Assembly: GCA_017441825.1 (NCBI GenBank)
Contig: JAFRVD010000037.1
Span: 1 to 47,787 of the forward strand
Direction: 5' to 3'
DNA from: Lachnospiraceae bacterium
GTDB lineage: Bacteria > Bacillota > Clostridia > Lachnospirales > Lachnospiraceae
DNA length: 47,787 nucleotides
Positions 16,819 through 26,198 of this stretch are shown here, one piece after another. The position numbers and the translations under genes are program-made. Every line of letters begins with the position of its first letter. Position 1 is the stretch's first letter. The notes beneath the pieces are model-generated. The model saw only the letters and a program-made list of their open reading frames with translations. It did no database searches and was not told the DNA's origin.

Positions 16819-17778
16819 ATGTTAAAAGAAAGACCTTTCCCGTTTCCGACAGATAAATCTATCCGCGTTATTATTGATACTGACTGCTATAACGAATGTG
16901 ACGATCAGTTCTGCGTCACACACGCACTGATGACCCCGAAATTCGATATCAAGGGGATCATCGCAGCACAGTTCGGGACCGTCCACCGTCGTTCCGGTAC
17001 GGAACAGGAAAGCTATGACGAAATCGCGAACCTGGTGCATCTCATGGGCCTTGACGGGACCGTCGATATTCTTCACGGACTTGATTCTGCGCTCACCGGC
17101 CGCGATGACCCTGCGTTCTGCAAAGGATCACAGCGTATTATTGATGAAGCGATGTCGGACGATCCGCGGCCTCTTTTTGTCGCAACTTTAGGCGCCGTAA
17201 CTAATGTGGCCGCTGCACTTTTGAAGGCACCTGAAATCAAAGACCGTATGACGGTAATCAGTATCCTCGGAGCTCCGTACCCTGCTGGCGGGTTCGAATT
17301 CAATCTGATGAATGACCCGGTTGCCGCCGATATTCTGATGACTTCCGGAGTGAAGCTCTGGCAGGTTCCGAGTTCGGTTTATGCAACGATGAAGGTCAGC
17401 TACTATGAGATGCTGAATAAGGTATATCCTTACGGAGAGATCGGAAAATATCTTGTGACCTACGCTGTGGAATTCGCGGGAAAAATGCAGAAAATGATCG
17501 CGGAACTGAAAGATTTGCTTCCGGCGCCTCCCGATATGTCTGAGGTTACGATCGGCGGCGAGCTCTGGTCGCTCGGGGACTCCCCGACTGTCGGTATCAT
17601 GATGAACCCGACGGTAGGCCGCTTCCATGATGAAAAAGCGCCGAGCCGCGTTCTTCCGGACGGGAGATATGAATTTGACGGAACAGAAACCGGTACGATC
17701 CGTGTATACGATGATATTGACAACCGGTTCATTGTCACAGATATGTTTGAAAAGCTGAAATATAACTTCGGGGAGTGA
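16819..17778 (+). CDS. Nucleoside hydrolase (IUNH-family)
   Basis: A 319-residue protein. VIIDTDCYNECDDQFCVTHAL (split here as IIDTDCYNECDD then QFCVTHAL, residues 15-34) is the calcium-binding Asp cluster of inosine-uridine hydrolases in the DTDxxNExDDQ form, and MNDPVAADILMTSG near 165 is the later active-site block. The family cleaves N-glycosidic bonds of ribonucleosides, but the DTDxxNE branch is little characterised and its presence with DUF1593 paralogues and an apiosidase-like enzyme hints at another furanoside. I use ATG 16819 with AAGGAGG upstream. It stands alone behind a strong promoter and an operator shared with the importer, and ends at a bidirectional terminator. Confidence 0.85.
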   Translation: MLKERPFPFPTDKSIRVIIDTDCYNECDDQFCVTHALMTPKFDIKGIIAAQFGTVHRRSGTEQESYDEIANLVHLMGLDGTVDILHGLDSALTGRDDPAFCKGSQRIIDEAMSDDPRPLFVATLGAVTNVAAALLKAPEIKDRMTVISILGAPYPAGGFEFNLMNDPVAADILMTSGVKLWQVPSSVYATMKVSYYEMLNKVYPYGEIGKYLVTYAVEFAGKMQKMIAELKDLLPAPPDMSEVTIGGELWSLGDSPTVGIMMNPTVGRFHDEKAPSRVLPDGRYEFDGTETGTIRVYDDIDNRFIVTDMFEKLKYNFGE

Positions 17779-17811
17779 CCGTCCCGGAAGCACGTATTGA
17801 AACAAAAAAGT

Positions 17812-17836
17812 GGGAGGCCCTGCAGCAGGGCCTCCC
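17812..17836. terminator. Bidirectional terminator between nucleoside hydrolase and DUF1593 genes
   Basis: Arms GGGAGGCCCTG (17812-17822) and CAGGGCCTCCC (17826-17836). On the minus strand CACTTTTTTG follows; on the plus strand GTTGTTT. Confidence 0.85.
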
Positions 17837-17854
17837 GTTGTTTACGTGTCGTTT

Positions 17855-19348
17855 TTACCTTACCGTGACGATCAGCTGGCCGTACCCGGTCATTGGGTTT
17901 TCATGCTCGTTCCGGGCCTCCAGGATCAGGTTGAAATAGTCTCCGGACTGAGCGTCCGAGGGGACGGTAAAGGTGAGAGTGAGGGAGTCATCGGCAGAAA
18001 GTGCTGTGTCAGCGTCAGCTCCGCCTTCATAAGAAGAGCCTTCTTTATACAGCCACCACTTTGCCGTATTAGGCCGCACGTCCGCAACAGATCCCCGTAC
18101 CGTCACAGTTTCTCCGGGCACTGCGCAGAGGTCGTATGCGGAAAGTTTCACGACAGGGTTATGGTTCGCTTCTGCATAGTCCTTGACGCACCAGTCCGCG
18201 CGGGCCGCAAAATCCTCGTGATAGGCCTTGAGGAACGGATTCTTTCTCGGTCCGCGCTTCCGCATCTCCGCCATCATCGCGGCCATGTCGCCACGCTGCA
18301 TCGTATCTACGCGGAGCACGCCCAGCATCGTCCCGTAGCGCCAGTCCTCCATACCGCGAAGGCCGAAGTTCGTGAACAGCGGGATGTAGGTACCGGAATC
18401 GCCTTCGCCTAAGATATCGTATTTCTCAAAGCGGAGCGGCTCCTGGCCCAGGAACCAGTCCAGCACCGGCAGGAGCCCGTACTGGTAGCGGTCGCATTCC
18501 CCGCGGAACACGGTCCCGTCCCCGTAAAGCGCGTATTTTGCCATGAGCGGGCCATGGTTTACCTTGAAGTGAGGATACATATAACCTGCCTGCATCATTG
18601 GCAGAACATCTTCCTGGCAGGTCTTCGCGGTCATAAAGGATGCGTAGCCGTAGTCGCCGCGGATGCAGCGGATACCCGGGAATTTGCCGGGGATATCCGC
18701 ATCCAGGAAGCTGTTGTCCTGTCCCTGGCCGCCAAAAACGCCCAGAATCGCAATCTTTTTCACGACCTTTCCGCAGACTGCGGGCCATTCGGGCTTGTCC
18801 GAATACTTTTCCCAGATCGAGAGCAGTGCCCGGACGATCGTATTCACGCCGCCCCAGGACTGGAGGTACAGCGTGTCCTCCCGGGCGTCCATAATGCACC
18901 GCTCAATAAGCCGCGAGCCTTCCGTTTCATAGCGTACGTCGCCTTCAAACCAGTAGTTCCCGTAGTAAACCTTCGAGAGAAGCTCCTCCGGCGCGGGGAA
19001 GCCTTCCGCATGCTGTGAAAGCTTCGGATAGACCGCAGCGTATTCGTTTTTGATGGTGTCCTCGATCCAGCCGGTCTCAAACGGCCGGAACAGCATCATA
19101 TCCTTCGCAGAAGGATCCGGCTCGCGGTCCGGCATGGGGCCGTCCGTCTCCTTCCGCCCGAGGCAGCAGTAATGCGGAGTCACCTCATTGAGCGTGTGGA
19201 TGCCGTCCCCGTTCCAGTGGAACTGGGACGACGTATAGACGATACCCTCAAGCTCCAGCTCGTTTAAGTAAAGGAACAGATGGATCAGCGAATTCATATC
19301 GTCGCATTCCATGTCCGTAGTCAGGATAGTGCGCGGTTTTTTGATCAT
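17855..19348 (-). CDS. DUF1593 protein, second paralogue (nucleoside-hydrolase-like)
   Basis: A 497-residue protein of the same design as the one at 9621: PRTILTTDMECDDMNSLIHL carries the Asp site (DMECDD), followed by YLNELELEGIV, LQSWGGVNTIVRALLS near residue 172, and a C-terminal beta-sandwich ending GYGQLIVTVR. No signal peptide is present. It lies 33 bases downstream of the esterase gene behind GGAGG and ends at the terminator at 17812. The last 86 bases are about 93 percent identical to the DUF1593 part of the scar at 8153-8238, so the lost gene was a close paralogue of this one rather than of the 9621 gene. The substrate is unknown; a furanosyl glycoside is inferred. Confidence 0.8.
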   Translation of the reverse strand: MIKKPRTILTTDMECDDMNSLIHLFLYLNELELEGIVYTSSQFHWNGDGIHTLNEVTPHYCCLGRKETDGPMPDREPDPSAKDMMLFRPFETGWIEDTIKNEYAAVYPKLSQHAEGFPAPEELLSKVYYGNYWFEGDVRYETEGSRLIERCIMDAREDTLYLQSWGGVNTIVRALLSIWEKYSDKPEWPAVCGKVVKKIAILGVFGGQGQDNSFLDADIPGKFPGIRCIRGDYGYASFMTAKTCQEDVLPMMQAGYMYPHFKVNHGPLMAKYALYGDGTVFRGECDRYQYGLLPVLDWFLGQEPLRFEKYDILGEGDSGTYIPLFTNFGLRGMEDWRYGTMLGVLRVDTMQRGDMAAMMAEMRKRGPRKNPFLKAYHEDFAARADWCVKDYAEANHNPVVKLSAYDLCAVPGETVTVRGSVADVRPNTAKWWLYKEGSSYEGGADADTALSADDSLTLTFTVPSDAQSGDYFNLILEARNEHENPMTGYGQLIVTVR

Positions 19349-19381
19349 TTTTTATTCCTCCGGTTTCGAATCAGTTGGCCT

Positions 19382-20659
19382 TCAGTGCAGCGCGAGCCAC
19401 TCAAGCAGTGAAACTTCCTTTCCCCCGTATATGACCTTCGACCCGTCATAGTCGAAGTCGCAGTCGTTGTTGAACACCGGGATCCAGGAGAAGTGCCCGA
19501 AGTATTCAAAGGGCTTCCCATCCACCGGGTCCGCCAGGCCGTGCAGGTCCTCGATCTTGTCCCAGTAGCTGAAATGGACGTCCGGATTGCCAAGTGCAAC
19601 CAATCTCTTGTATGTGGGCTCCGCGAACTCCGCGGGCGGGACCAGCGTGTCGGTCTTTGCCGCAACGAACCAGACCGGCAGGTTCCTGATTCCGGAAAGC
19701 TCCTCGTCGGAGATGCATTTGTCCGGCAGCGCCTCGCAGACCGGGAAGGCCGCCGCAAAGAAGTCCGGATAGTCCAGGATCATGCGAACAGTCATAAAGC
19801 CGCCGTTTGAGTCTCCGCCCACATACACGCGGTCCGGATCGATATCCGGATGGTTCGAAATGAATTCGTCGATGCAGGCCTTGAGCGCCGGACCGTATTT
19901 CGTCTTTCCGGTGAGCTCCATATTTCCGGTGCCGGCATCCAGCCAGAAGGTCTCCGTCTGGGGCGCCAGCACGTACGCACCGCCCGGGCTGAAGAATTTC
20001 TGGACTTCATGGCTCGAAAGCGCAGTCACTTTGTTGCCTGCGTAAGCGGCCACAACGTCCGTGCCGCCCTCTCCCGCACCGTGGAGCCAGATGATCAGGG
20101 GCTTCTCCCCCGGTCCCTGCGGTGCAAAATACCCATACCGGAGCGGACATTCCGCAAAAGACGATACACTGTTCACCCAGCCGTAGAGGTCCGGCATGTC
20201 GCACCTGACCTTCGTGTCGAACACAAGTCCCGTCACAACGTCCTTCTCGTCCTGGAACGGCTTCACCTGGGTGATCGTATGCGCCGTATGGATAAACGTG
20301 TTGAACGGACCGTCCTGCCCAAGCTCGGATGAGAGCCACTGGCCGGGGCCGTGCTTGATCGCAAGCGTCACTATATCCGATTCCGGAAGCCGGCTTCCCT
20401 GAAGGTCCGACGGATATGCGTCAGTCACCGTCAGGAACCCGCGGCTCTCCACCATGTCCTTGGGCACGTCCGGGTCGAACGAGCGGTATTTCTGCACCAT
20501 CAGCTGCTTCCCGTACTTGTCGAGCCGGCGCACATACACCGAAAACGTGTCTTTGTCCACTGCGCCGTCCTGCACCTTGCCGTCTAACGGCAGAATGATC
20601 TTTGTCGTATAGGGTCCGAAGTCTGTCACGCGGACCTCCGTCATATATGCTCTTGCCAT
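19382..20659 (-). CDS. Prolyl-oligopeptidase-like esterase with N-terminal Ig-like domain
   Basis: A 425-residue alpha/beta hydrolase. Residues 1-130 look like the esterase Ig-like N-terminal domain. The hydrolase part has an oxyanion-type LIIWLHGAGEGG near 190, the nucleophile elbow VYVGGDSNGGF near 283 (Ser in GDSNG), AAKTDTLVPP near 343 with the likely acid Asp, and a GHFSW His near 398. Without a signal peptide it is intracellular, and may remove acyl groups from imported glycosides. GGGAGG precedes the ATG. It has its own promoter at 20702-20730 and leads into the DUF1593 gene, so these two form an operon partly separated from the permeases upstream. Confidence 0.82.
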   Translation of the reverse strand: MARAYMTEVRVTDFGPYTTKIILPLDGKVQDGAVDKDTFSVYVRRLDKYGKQLMVQKYRSFDPDVPKDMVESRGFLTVTDAYPSDLQGSRLPESDIVTLAIKHGPGQWLSSELGQDGPFNTFIHTAHTITQVKPFQDEKDVVTGLVFDTKVRCDMPDLYGWVNSVSSFAECPLRYGYFAPQGPGEKPLIIWLHGAGEGGTDVVAAYAGNKVTALSSHEVQKFFSPGGAYVLAPQTETFWLDAGTGNMELTGKTKYGPALKACIDEFISNHPDIDPDRVYVGGDSNGGFMTVRMILDYPDFFAAAFPVCEALPDKCISDEELSGIRNLPVWFVAAKTDTLVPPAEFAEPTYKRLVALGNPDVHFSYWDKIEDLHGLADPVDGKPFEYFGHFSWIPVFNNDCDFDYDGSKVIYGGKEVSLLEWLALH

Positions 20660-20701
20660 GATCTGTTTCCTCCCGTGGTCTTCTGTTTATTTTCTGATCT
20701 T

Positions 20702-20730
20702 ATGATATAAAAATCCTACTCTGAATGCAA
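20702..20730 (-). promoter_or_regulatory. Predicted promoter of the esterase-DUF1593 operon
   Basis: On the minus strand TTGCAT (20725-20730) and TATCAT (20702-20707) are 17 bases apart, immediately after the hairpin at 20736. Confidence 0.55.
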
Positions 20731-20735
20731 GTGTC

Positions 20736-20791
20736 TCTGCGGGAAAACGCCGTCCGGAGAGCCCCCGGGCGGCGCTGTATTTCCCTGCAGA
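20736..20791 (-). terminator. Large two-part hairpin after the importer-2 permeases
   Basis: Outer arms TCTGC.GGGAAA / TTTCCCTGCAGA and a GC-rich inner stem (CGCCG.CCGG) lie directly after the permease stop codon at 20792. No T-run follows, so it may be a processing or stabilising structure, or a weak terminator ahead of the promoter at 20702-20730. Confidence 0.55.
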
Positions 20792-21691
20792 TCATCCCTT
20801 CACGCCGCCAAGGGTAATGCCCTTGACAAAGTTGTTCTGGATGAACGGATATACGATCACGATAGGCAGGATGCCCAGCGTAGCCATGGCCATACGGACA
20901 GTTACGGACGGGATCTCCGCGAGACCTTCGTTGACGTTCGACAGGTTGTTCGCGTTCTGCTGGAGCATCGTAATACTCTGCATCAGACGGTTTAAAAGGT
21001 TCTGGATCGTATAGAGGTCCGAACGCTTTACGAGGTAAATGAAGCCGTTGTTCCAGTCGTTCCAGTAGGCGATGCCCACGAACATGGCTATGGTCGCGAT
21101 GATCGGCTTGGAAAGCGGGATGGCCACCTTGATCATCGTAAAGAACTCGTTCGCGCCGTCAATATACGCGGCCTCCAGGATCTCATCCGGCACTGCCGTC
21201 TGGAAGTAGCTCTTCATGAGCAGCACGTTGAAGGCGTTCATCATGAGGCTCGGGATGATCAGCGAAAAGAAGGTGTCCTTCAAATGGAAGTTCTGCGTGT
21301 AGTTGATATAGGTCGGGACCAGGCCGGCGTTGAACAGCATGGTGAAAAACACGAGGAAGGTCAGCAGGCCGCGCGCGGGAAGGCCCTTTTTGCTGAGGCC
21401 GTATGCCAGGAGCGTTGTAATCACGAGCGAACACACCGTACCTGAAATGGTCACCAGGAACGACATGCCGTATGCCCTGAGGATCAGCGAACCGTTGCTC
21501 GTCAGCACCCAGATGTACGCGTACAGGCTCCACTCTTCCGGGAAGAAATTGTAGCCGTTTTTGACGATGGTCGCTTCGGACGTCAGGGAGGAGATCAGCA
21601 TCAGGATCATCGGTACAAGGGCCGTGATCGTCAGGATGACCATGATCGTATGACCGAAAATGTCGAAGGTTCTCTGTTCTTTTGTTCTCAT
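20792..21691 (-). CDS. Sugar ABC transporter permease, LplC type (importer 2)
   Basis: A 299-residue six-helix membrane protein with EAA loop LEAAYIDGANEFFTMIKVAIP near residue 194 and C-terminus KGITLGGVKG. It lies 11 bases downstream of the LplB-type permease gene; AGGCGG (with GGAGGCGGATC) precedes the ATG. Its partner binding protein is at 26199 on the other strand, beyond the two-component genes. It differs enough from the importer-1 permease to be an independent system rather than a recent copy. No ATPase gene accompanies it. Confidence 0.92.
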   Translation of the reverse strand: MRTKEQRTFDIFGHTIMVILTITALVPMILMLISSLTSEATIVKNGYNFFPEEWSLYAYIWVLTSNGSLILRAYGMSFLVTISGTVCSLVITTLLAYGLSKKGLPARGLLTFLVFFTMLFNAGLVPTYINYTQNFHLKDTFFSLIIPSLMMNAFNVLLMKSYFQTAVPDEILEAAYIDGANEFFTMIKVAIPLSKPIIATIAMFVGIAYWNDWNNGFIYLVKRSDLYTIQNLLNRLMQSITMLQQNANNLSNVNEGLAEIPSVTVRMAMATLGILPIVIVYPFIQNNFVKGITLGGVKG

Positions 21692-21702
21692 GATCCGCCT
21701 CC

Positions 21703-22656
21703 TTAGAATAATGCGCTCTCGCGGTCGACCTTACGGACGAGCAGGTTCGCGCCCAGGACAAGGATGAAGCCGACTACAGACTGGTACAGGCCCGCGGCGG
21801 AGGACTTCGCGATATCGCTCTGCTGCAGCAGCGCGCGGTATACGTACGTGTCGATGGTCTGCGTCACCGGGAACAGCTGGCCCTGGTTCATCGGAACCTG
21901 ATAGAAGAGGCCGAAATCCGAGTAGAAGATGCGTCCGATGGCCATCATCGTCAGCATGATGATGGTCGGCCTGAGCAGCGGGAGCGTGATCTTGGTGATC
22001 TGCTGCCACTTGGTCGCGCCGTCGATGGCCGCCGCCTCGTAGAAAGCCCTGTCAAAGCCGAGGAGCGTTGAAAGATAGACGATGCAGTTGTAGCCGACCG
22101 ACTTCCAGGCGCTCACAAAGACCAGGATGAACGGCCAGTACTTGGTCTCCGAATACCATAGGATGCTCTCCTTGCCCATCTTATTAATGATCTGGTTGTT
22201 GATAAAGCCGTTTTCCACGCTGAAGAAGGCGAAAACCAGATAGCCGATGATGACCGAGCTGATCAGGTTCGGCAGCAGGATCGCGCTCTGGTAGAACTTC
22301 TTGACCTTGCCCGAGATCTCGGAAAGGATGATCGCGACGGCAATAGCGAGCACGGTATTCACTATAATAAAGGTGATGTTGTAGAGGATCGTGTTCCTGG
22401 TGATCATGAACGCGTCCCTGGTCGCGAACAGATATTTGAAATTACTGAAGCCGATCCACGGGCTCTTGAAGATCCCCATCTTTGCGTTATATTTTTTGAA
22501 CGCAAGCACGAGTCCCGGCATCGGCATGTAGTTGTTGATGACAAGGTATGCAAGACCCGGAAGCATAAAAAGGTAGATCGGCAGGAAACGCCTGATCCTC
22601 TTTAAAAGCTTCTTGCCGCGTCCCTGCTCCGGAATGACTGCGACGGTTTTACTCAT
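21703..22656 (-). CDS. Sugar ABC transporter permease, LplB type (importer 2)
   Basis: A 317-residue membrane protein with a basic N-terminus (RGKKLLKRIRRF), YLFMLPGLAYLVINNYMPM as first helix region, and EAA loop YEAAAIDGATKWQQITKITLP near 214. AAGGAGTG precedes the ATG. The minus-strand promoter region has a good -10 (TATAAT at 22689-22694) but no good -35 at 17 bases, which fits activation by the divergently encoded AraC-type response regulator. Confidence 0.92.
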   Translation of the reverse strand: MSKTVAVIPEQGRGKKLLKRIRRFLPIYLFMLPGLAYLVINNYMPMPGLVLAFKKYNAKMGIFKSPWIGFSNFKYLFATRDAFMITRNTILYNITFIIVNTVLAIAVAIILSEISGKVKKFYQSAILLPNLISSVIIGYLVFAFFSVENGFINNQIINKMGKESILWYSETKYWPFILVFVSAWKSVGYNCIVYLSTLLGFDRAFYEAAAIDGATKWQQITKITLPLLRPTIIMLTMMAIGRIFYSDFGLFYQVPMNQGQLFPVTQTIDTYVYRALLQQSDIAKSSAAGLYQSVVGFILVLGANLLVRKVDRESALF

Positions 22657-22688
22657 ACGGATACACTCCTTTTCTTGATTGTACGGTC

Positions 22689-22694
22689 ATTATA
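22689..22694 (-). promoter_or_regulatory. Predicted -10 box of the importer-2 permease operon (activator type)
   Basis: TATAAT on the minus strand, with only TTTATG at the -35 position. Weak -35 boxes are usual for promoters that need an activator, here plausibly the response regulator at 24499. Confidence 0.4.
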
Positions 22695-22770
22695 AATTTC
22701 CGCAGAATCTTCATAAATGACAAATACAGGGATGGATTAACACGATTCCGAGTTCTTCTCCCGGGCCGTC

Positions 22771-22799
22771 TTGCTTTTTCCTGTTTTTCATCATATGAT
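22771..22799 (+). promoter_or_regulatory. Predicted promoter of the two-component genes
   Basis: TTGCTT (22771-22776) and TATGAT (22794-22799) are 17 bases apart, about 27 bases before the GTG start. Confidence 0.55.
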
Positions 22800-22825
22800 T
22801 TTCTCATGAAAGGAGGCATCCCATC

Positions 22826-24502
22826 GTGAAAAAGCCGCGTTCCATCCGTTATTCCTTCGCGTTTATCCTGATCGTCATGGCGGTCGTATTCACCATGATC
22901 ATCCTTTTTAATAACATCTATGCCACGAGGCTCCTCCGGAACCGTGTCTATGACAACACCCGGAACGCGGTCCGGCTCTACGCAGACCGCCTGGATACGA
23001 GCCTGGATTCCCTGGACAGCTGGCTCTTTTCCACGACCGGCAGCAATGCGGACCTTCAGACGCTCAACACCTACGATTACGACCAGACAGCCTGGCACCT
23101 CGCGCTTTACAGGCTTCAGCAGAATTACAACGCGGAGCTCCTGTCGAATTCTGCCGCCGCCATCTTTTCCTATTTTCCGAAAGAAGACTACTATATGATC
23201 AGCAATAACGGCATCCGGAACGCAGAGGCCAAGCAGCTGATCTCCGAAAACCTGGAGGAAGCCGCAAAAAGCCGCAGCTGGATCCTGGCCGCTTCCGGCA
23301 ATGAATACTACCTTCTCCGGATGATGAAAAACACCGGCATCACGAGCGGCGCGATGATCCGTCTCAAGGACTATCTGGAAATGGACCAGGGAGCGCAGCT
23401 CGTGATGGTCCGGGCGGACGGCACCGTCTATCCGTCTGCCGATCCGTCCGCTGCCCTTGAGATAGCGCCGGATCCTGCCGGCGGTTATGTGATCCAGAGC
23501 CTCCTCGGTGAAAATTCGTTTATCGTTTATTACCCGCTCCGGCACGGCGGCGGTTTTCTCGCGCAGGTCATCCCTGAGCGGGACGTGACCGCCCAGTCAA
23601 GATCACTCGGGATCGTGATCCTGGTCATCGGCGCCGTACTGTTCTTAAGCCTCCTCTTCTTAAGCTTCTTTCTGAACCGGTCCGTCATGCGGCCCTTGCG
23701 CACGCTTCAGCGCGGCATTAACGATTATAAGAACGGCAACATGGACGTCTATGTTTCCACCAGGAACGCACCGGAGGAATTCGCAGAAGTGTCCGATGCC
23801 TTTAATGAAGCGGTAGCGGATATCAGGGATCTCAGGATCGACAGCTATGAGCGGAAGCTCCAGGCGCAGAACCTGGAGATCCAGTACGTGAAGCAGCAGA
23901 TCACGCCGCATTTCATGATCAACTGCCTGAATACGGCGTACCAGCTCACGGAGACCGGCAGGATGGAGCTCGTCCGCGAGATGCTTCGCGCGCTCTCGAA
24001 CCATTTGCGCTATACCCTGAGCTCCGGCCAGACCGTGACGCTCAAGGATGAGATCTCCTTTGTGGAGAACTATATCGAGATCAGCGAGATCCGGTATCCG
24101 AACAGCATCGACTTCTCCATAGAGTGTGATCCTGCTCTGTACAGCGCGGCCGTAGTACCGCTGATGCTCCTGAATTTTGTGGAAAACACAATTAAATATG
24201 AGGTCCGTATCGGGAAAAAACTCGGGATCCATATCGGGATCTCCCGGGAAGGCGAACGTGTGAAGGCGCTTATTTACGACACCGGCGGAGGCTTCAGCGA
24301 GGAAGCGCTTGCCTATCTGCAGAACCTGAACCCCACGTCCTACTCAGATTCCACTCACATCGGCATCAGCAACGTGATCGTGCGGATGCATCACGTCTAT
24401 CCCGACGCCGTCTTTACTTTCCGGAACCGCGAGGACGCCGGCGCGGAGATCCTGATCGACTTTCCGTTTGTACCCTATCCGGGAGGGAGTGTGATCGTAT
24501 GA
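22826..24502 (+). CDS. YesM-type sensor histidine kinase
   Basis: A 558-residue membrane kinase. Helix 1 (about 8-30) and helix 2 (about 255-280) enclose an extracellular sensor region; a HAMP-like stretch (RSVMRPLRTLQRGINDY) follows. The phosphoacceptor block TPHFMINCLNTAY has His at about residue 362, and a GHKL ATPase domain with NFVENTIKYEV and IYDTGGGFSEEAL follows. The start is GTG at 22826 with AAAGGAGGC nine bases upstream. It overlaps the response regulator gene by four bases. YesM/YesN pairs usually sense extracellular sugars, often through the neighbouring binding protein, and switch on the adjacent importer, here importer 2. Confidence 0.92.
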   Translation: MKKPRSIRYSFAFILIVMAVVFTMIILFNNIYATRLLRNRVYDNTRNAVRLYADRLDTSLDSLDSWLFSTTGSNADLQTLNTYDYDQTAWHLALYRLQQNYNAELLSNSAAAIFSYFPKEDYYMISNNGIRNAEAKQLISENLEEAAKSRSWILAASGNEYYLLRMMKNTGITSGAMIRLKDYLEMDQGAQLVMVRADGTVYPSADPSAALEIAPDPAGGYVIQSLLGENSFIVYYPLRHGGGFLAQVIPERDVTAQSRSLGIVILVIGAVLFLSLLFLSFFLNRSVMRPLRTLQRGINDYKNGNMDVYVSTRNAPEEFAEVSDAFNEAVADIRDLRIDSYERKLQAQNLEIQYVKQQITPHFMINCLNTAYQLTETGRMELVREMLRALSNHLRYTLSSGQTVTLKDEISFVENYIEISEIRYPNSIDFSIECDPALYSAAVVPLMLLNFVENTIKYEVRIGKKLGIHIGISREGERVKALIYDTGGGFSEEALAYLQNLNPTSYSDSTHIGISNVIVRMHHVYPDAVFTFRNREDAGAEILIDFPFVPYPGGSVIV

Positions 24503-26070
24503 ACCTGCTGATCGTTGATGATGAATATTACAGCGTGGAAAGCATCCGCATGAAGGTGGAAGCGCATTTTACGGATTTTGAGGAGATCTTCTGTGCCTAC
24601 AGCATGGAAGAAGCACTTCAGATCATTGAAGAACAGGAGATCTCCGTCATGCTTTCAGACATCGAGATGCCGGGCGGCTCCGGTCTCGACCTCCTTGAAG
24701 AAATGCGCCGCCGCGGCAAAAATACAGTCTGCGTCTTCCTGACCGCATACGCCAAATTCGAGTATGCGAACCGCGCCATGCGCCTCTCCAGCATCGATTA
24801 TCTGCTGAAACCGGTAGCGGAAGAAGATCTGGTGCTTACACTCCGGAAAGCCATAGATGAATGGGAAGCGATCTCCTTAGCAGAAAAGGATACGCTTCTC
24901 GCGTCTTACTGGGAAAGCAGCGAAAACCATCTGATCGAAATGTTCTGGTATCAGTACCTGCATCATTTTTTATCAGACGACCTTTTCTCTGCAAAACAGG
25001 AGCTGAAGCGTCAGAATCTCCCGCTCTCGATCCTCGACAGCAATTACTACCTGCTGCTGGTCCGGTGCAGCAAGGTGGCGGAAGCGATTTTTGAAAGCGA
25101 ACTCTTTGACTTTACGGTTCGGAACATCCTCCGGGAGTATTTTTATCGTGAGGAAGAATACCGTATCATCATCCGGGACGGCAGCTTCTCCTTCCTCATG
25201 ATCCTTTCCGAAGAGATGCATACGCGGGAAGAGCTTGCGGCACGCGCGAGGGAAGCGCTCACGGATTTCGTGCCCCACTTCCCGAACCATTTCAGCTTTT
25301 ATATCTCCGCGACTTCCAAGGGGATCTCCGAGCTTCCGGCACAGTACGACCACCTCGTGGAAAGTGCGAAAAACGACCTGATCCTGACCAACCAGATTAT
25401 CGACCTTTCCATGAACAGTACCGCACATCCTTATGAGGAGCGGTCCTATCCGTTTGAAAAATGGGGCGATCTTCTATTAAAAAGAAAGACCGACGACGTC
25501 CTCTCCTCGGTCCAGATGGCCGTTGAAGGGATGAAACGCGACCCCTCCACCAGCAAAGAGGACGTCACGTCCTTCTTCTACCGGTTCCTCCAGATGCTGT
25601 ACAGCGCCATGGCACAGAACAAAGCCGCGCTGAGCCGGTTCAACGCGGAGCTCTCCCAGATGTCCGCCGATGAAGCCTGCACCTCTATCGAATCCCTCGA
25701 AAACTGGATCCGGATGGTAGTGCCGCTCTTCAACATGTGCATGTACAGTACGGACGACCAGGACGCGGTCGTCCGTGAAGTTCAGGCCTACATCCACAGC
25801 CATCTCTCAGAAAACATGACCCGGGAATCCCTGAGCAGCATGGTCTACCTGAACCCGGACTATCTCTCCTTCCGTTTCAAGAAGGTCACGGGTATGTCTC
25901 TTGCGAACTACATCATCCACGCGCGGATCCAGGAATCCATGCGCCTCCTCGGAAACCGGGAAATGAGTATCCGTGACATTGCGCTGGACTGCGGCTTCTC
26001 GAATCTGTCCTATTTTGCGAAGCAGTTCAAAAAAGAAACAGGCCTTACACCCAGAGATTTCCGGAAATAA
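24499..26070 (+). CDS. YesN-type response regulator with AraC DNA-binding domain
   Basis: A 523-residue regulator. The receiver domain (1-120) has the acidic pair DDE near residue 7, phosphorylated Asp54 in LSDIEMPGG, Thr in FLTAYAK, and Lys in YLLKPVAEEDL. A long middle region (about 130-410) of unknown type is typical of YesN proteins. The last 100 residues form two AraC helix-turn-helix units (LSSMVYLNPDYLSFRFKKVTG and IRDIALDCGFSNLSYFAKQFK). It is co-translated with the kinase. Likely targets are the binding-protein gene 129 bases downstream and the divergent permease operon. Confidence 0.93.
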   Translation: MNLLIVDDEYYSVESIRMKVEAHFTDFEEIFCAYSMEEALQIIEEQEISVMLSDIEMPGGSGLDLLEEMRRRGKNTVCVFLTAYAKFEYANRAMRLSSIDYLLKPVAEEDLVLTLRKAIDEWEAISLAEKDTLLASYWESSENHLIEMFWYQYLHHFLSDDLFSAKQELKRQNLPLSILDSNYYLLLVRCSKVAEAIFESELFDFTVRNILREYFYREEEYRIIIRDGSFSFLMILSEEMHTREELAARAREALTDFVPHFPNHFSFYISATSKGISELPAQYDHLVESAKNDLILTNQIIDLSMNSTAHPYEERSYPFEKWGDLLLKRKTDDVLSSVQMAVEGMKRDPSTSKEDVTSFFYRFLQMLYSAMAQNKAALSRFNAELSQMSADEACTSIESLENWIRMVVPLFNMCMYSTDDQDAVVREVQAYIHSHLSENMTRESLSSMVYLNPDYLSFRFKKVTGMSLANYIIHARIQESMRLLGNREMSIRDIALDCGFSNLSYFAKQFKKETGLTPRDFRK

Positions 26071-26198
26071 CAATCTCTGAATCGTGTTATTTGAGACCGG
26101 AATTTTGATTTTTTATCATTCCTGTTTGCTGTACGCTGTCACTGTAAAAAAATCACGGCAGCTAAAAGCGCCGTAATCAAAACAGGAGGGAACCTACC

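Noticed and set aside
22649-23545. A 298-codon open frame opposite the sensor kinase
   Set aside because: It spans the divergent promoter region and mirrors the kinase gene; no motif is seen.
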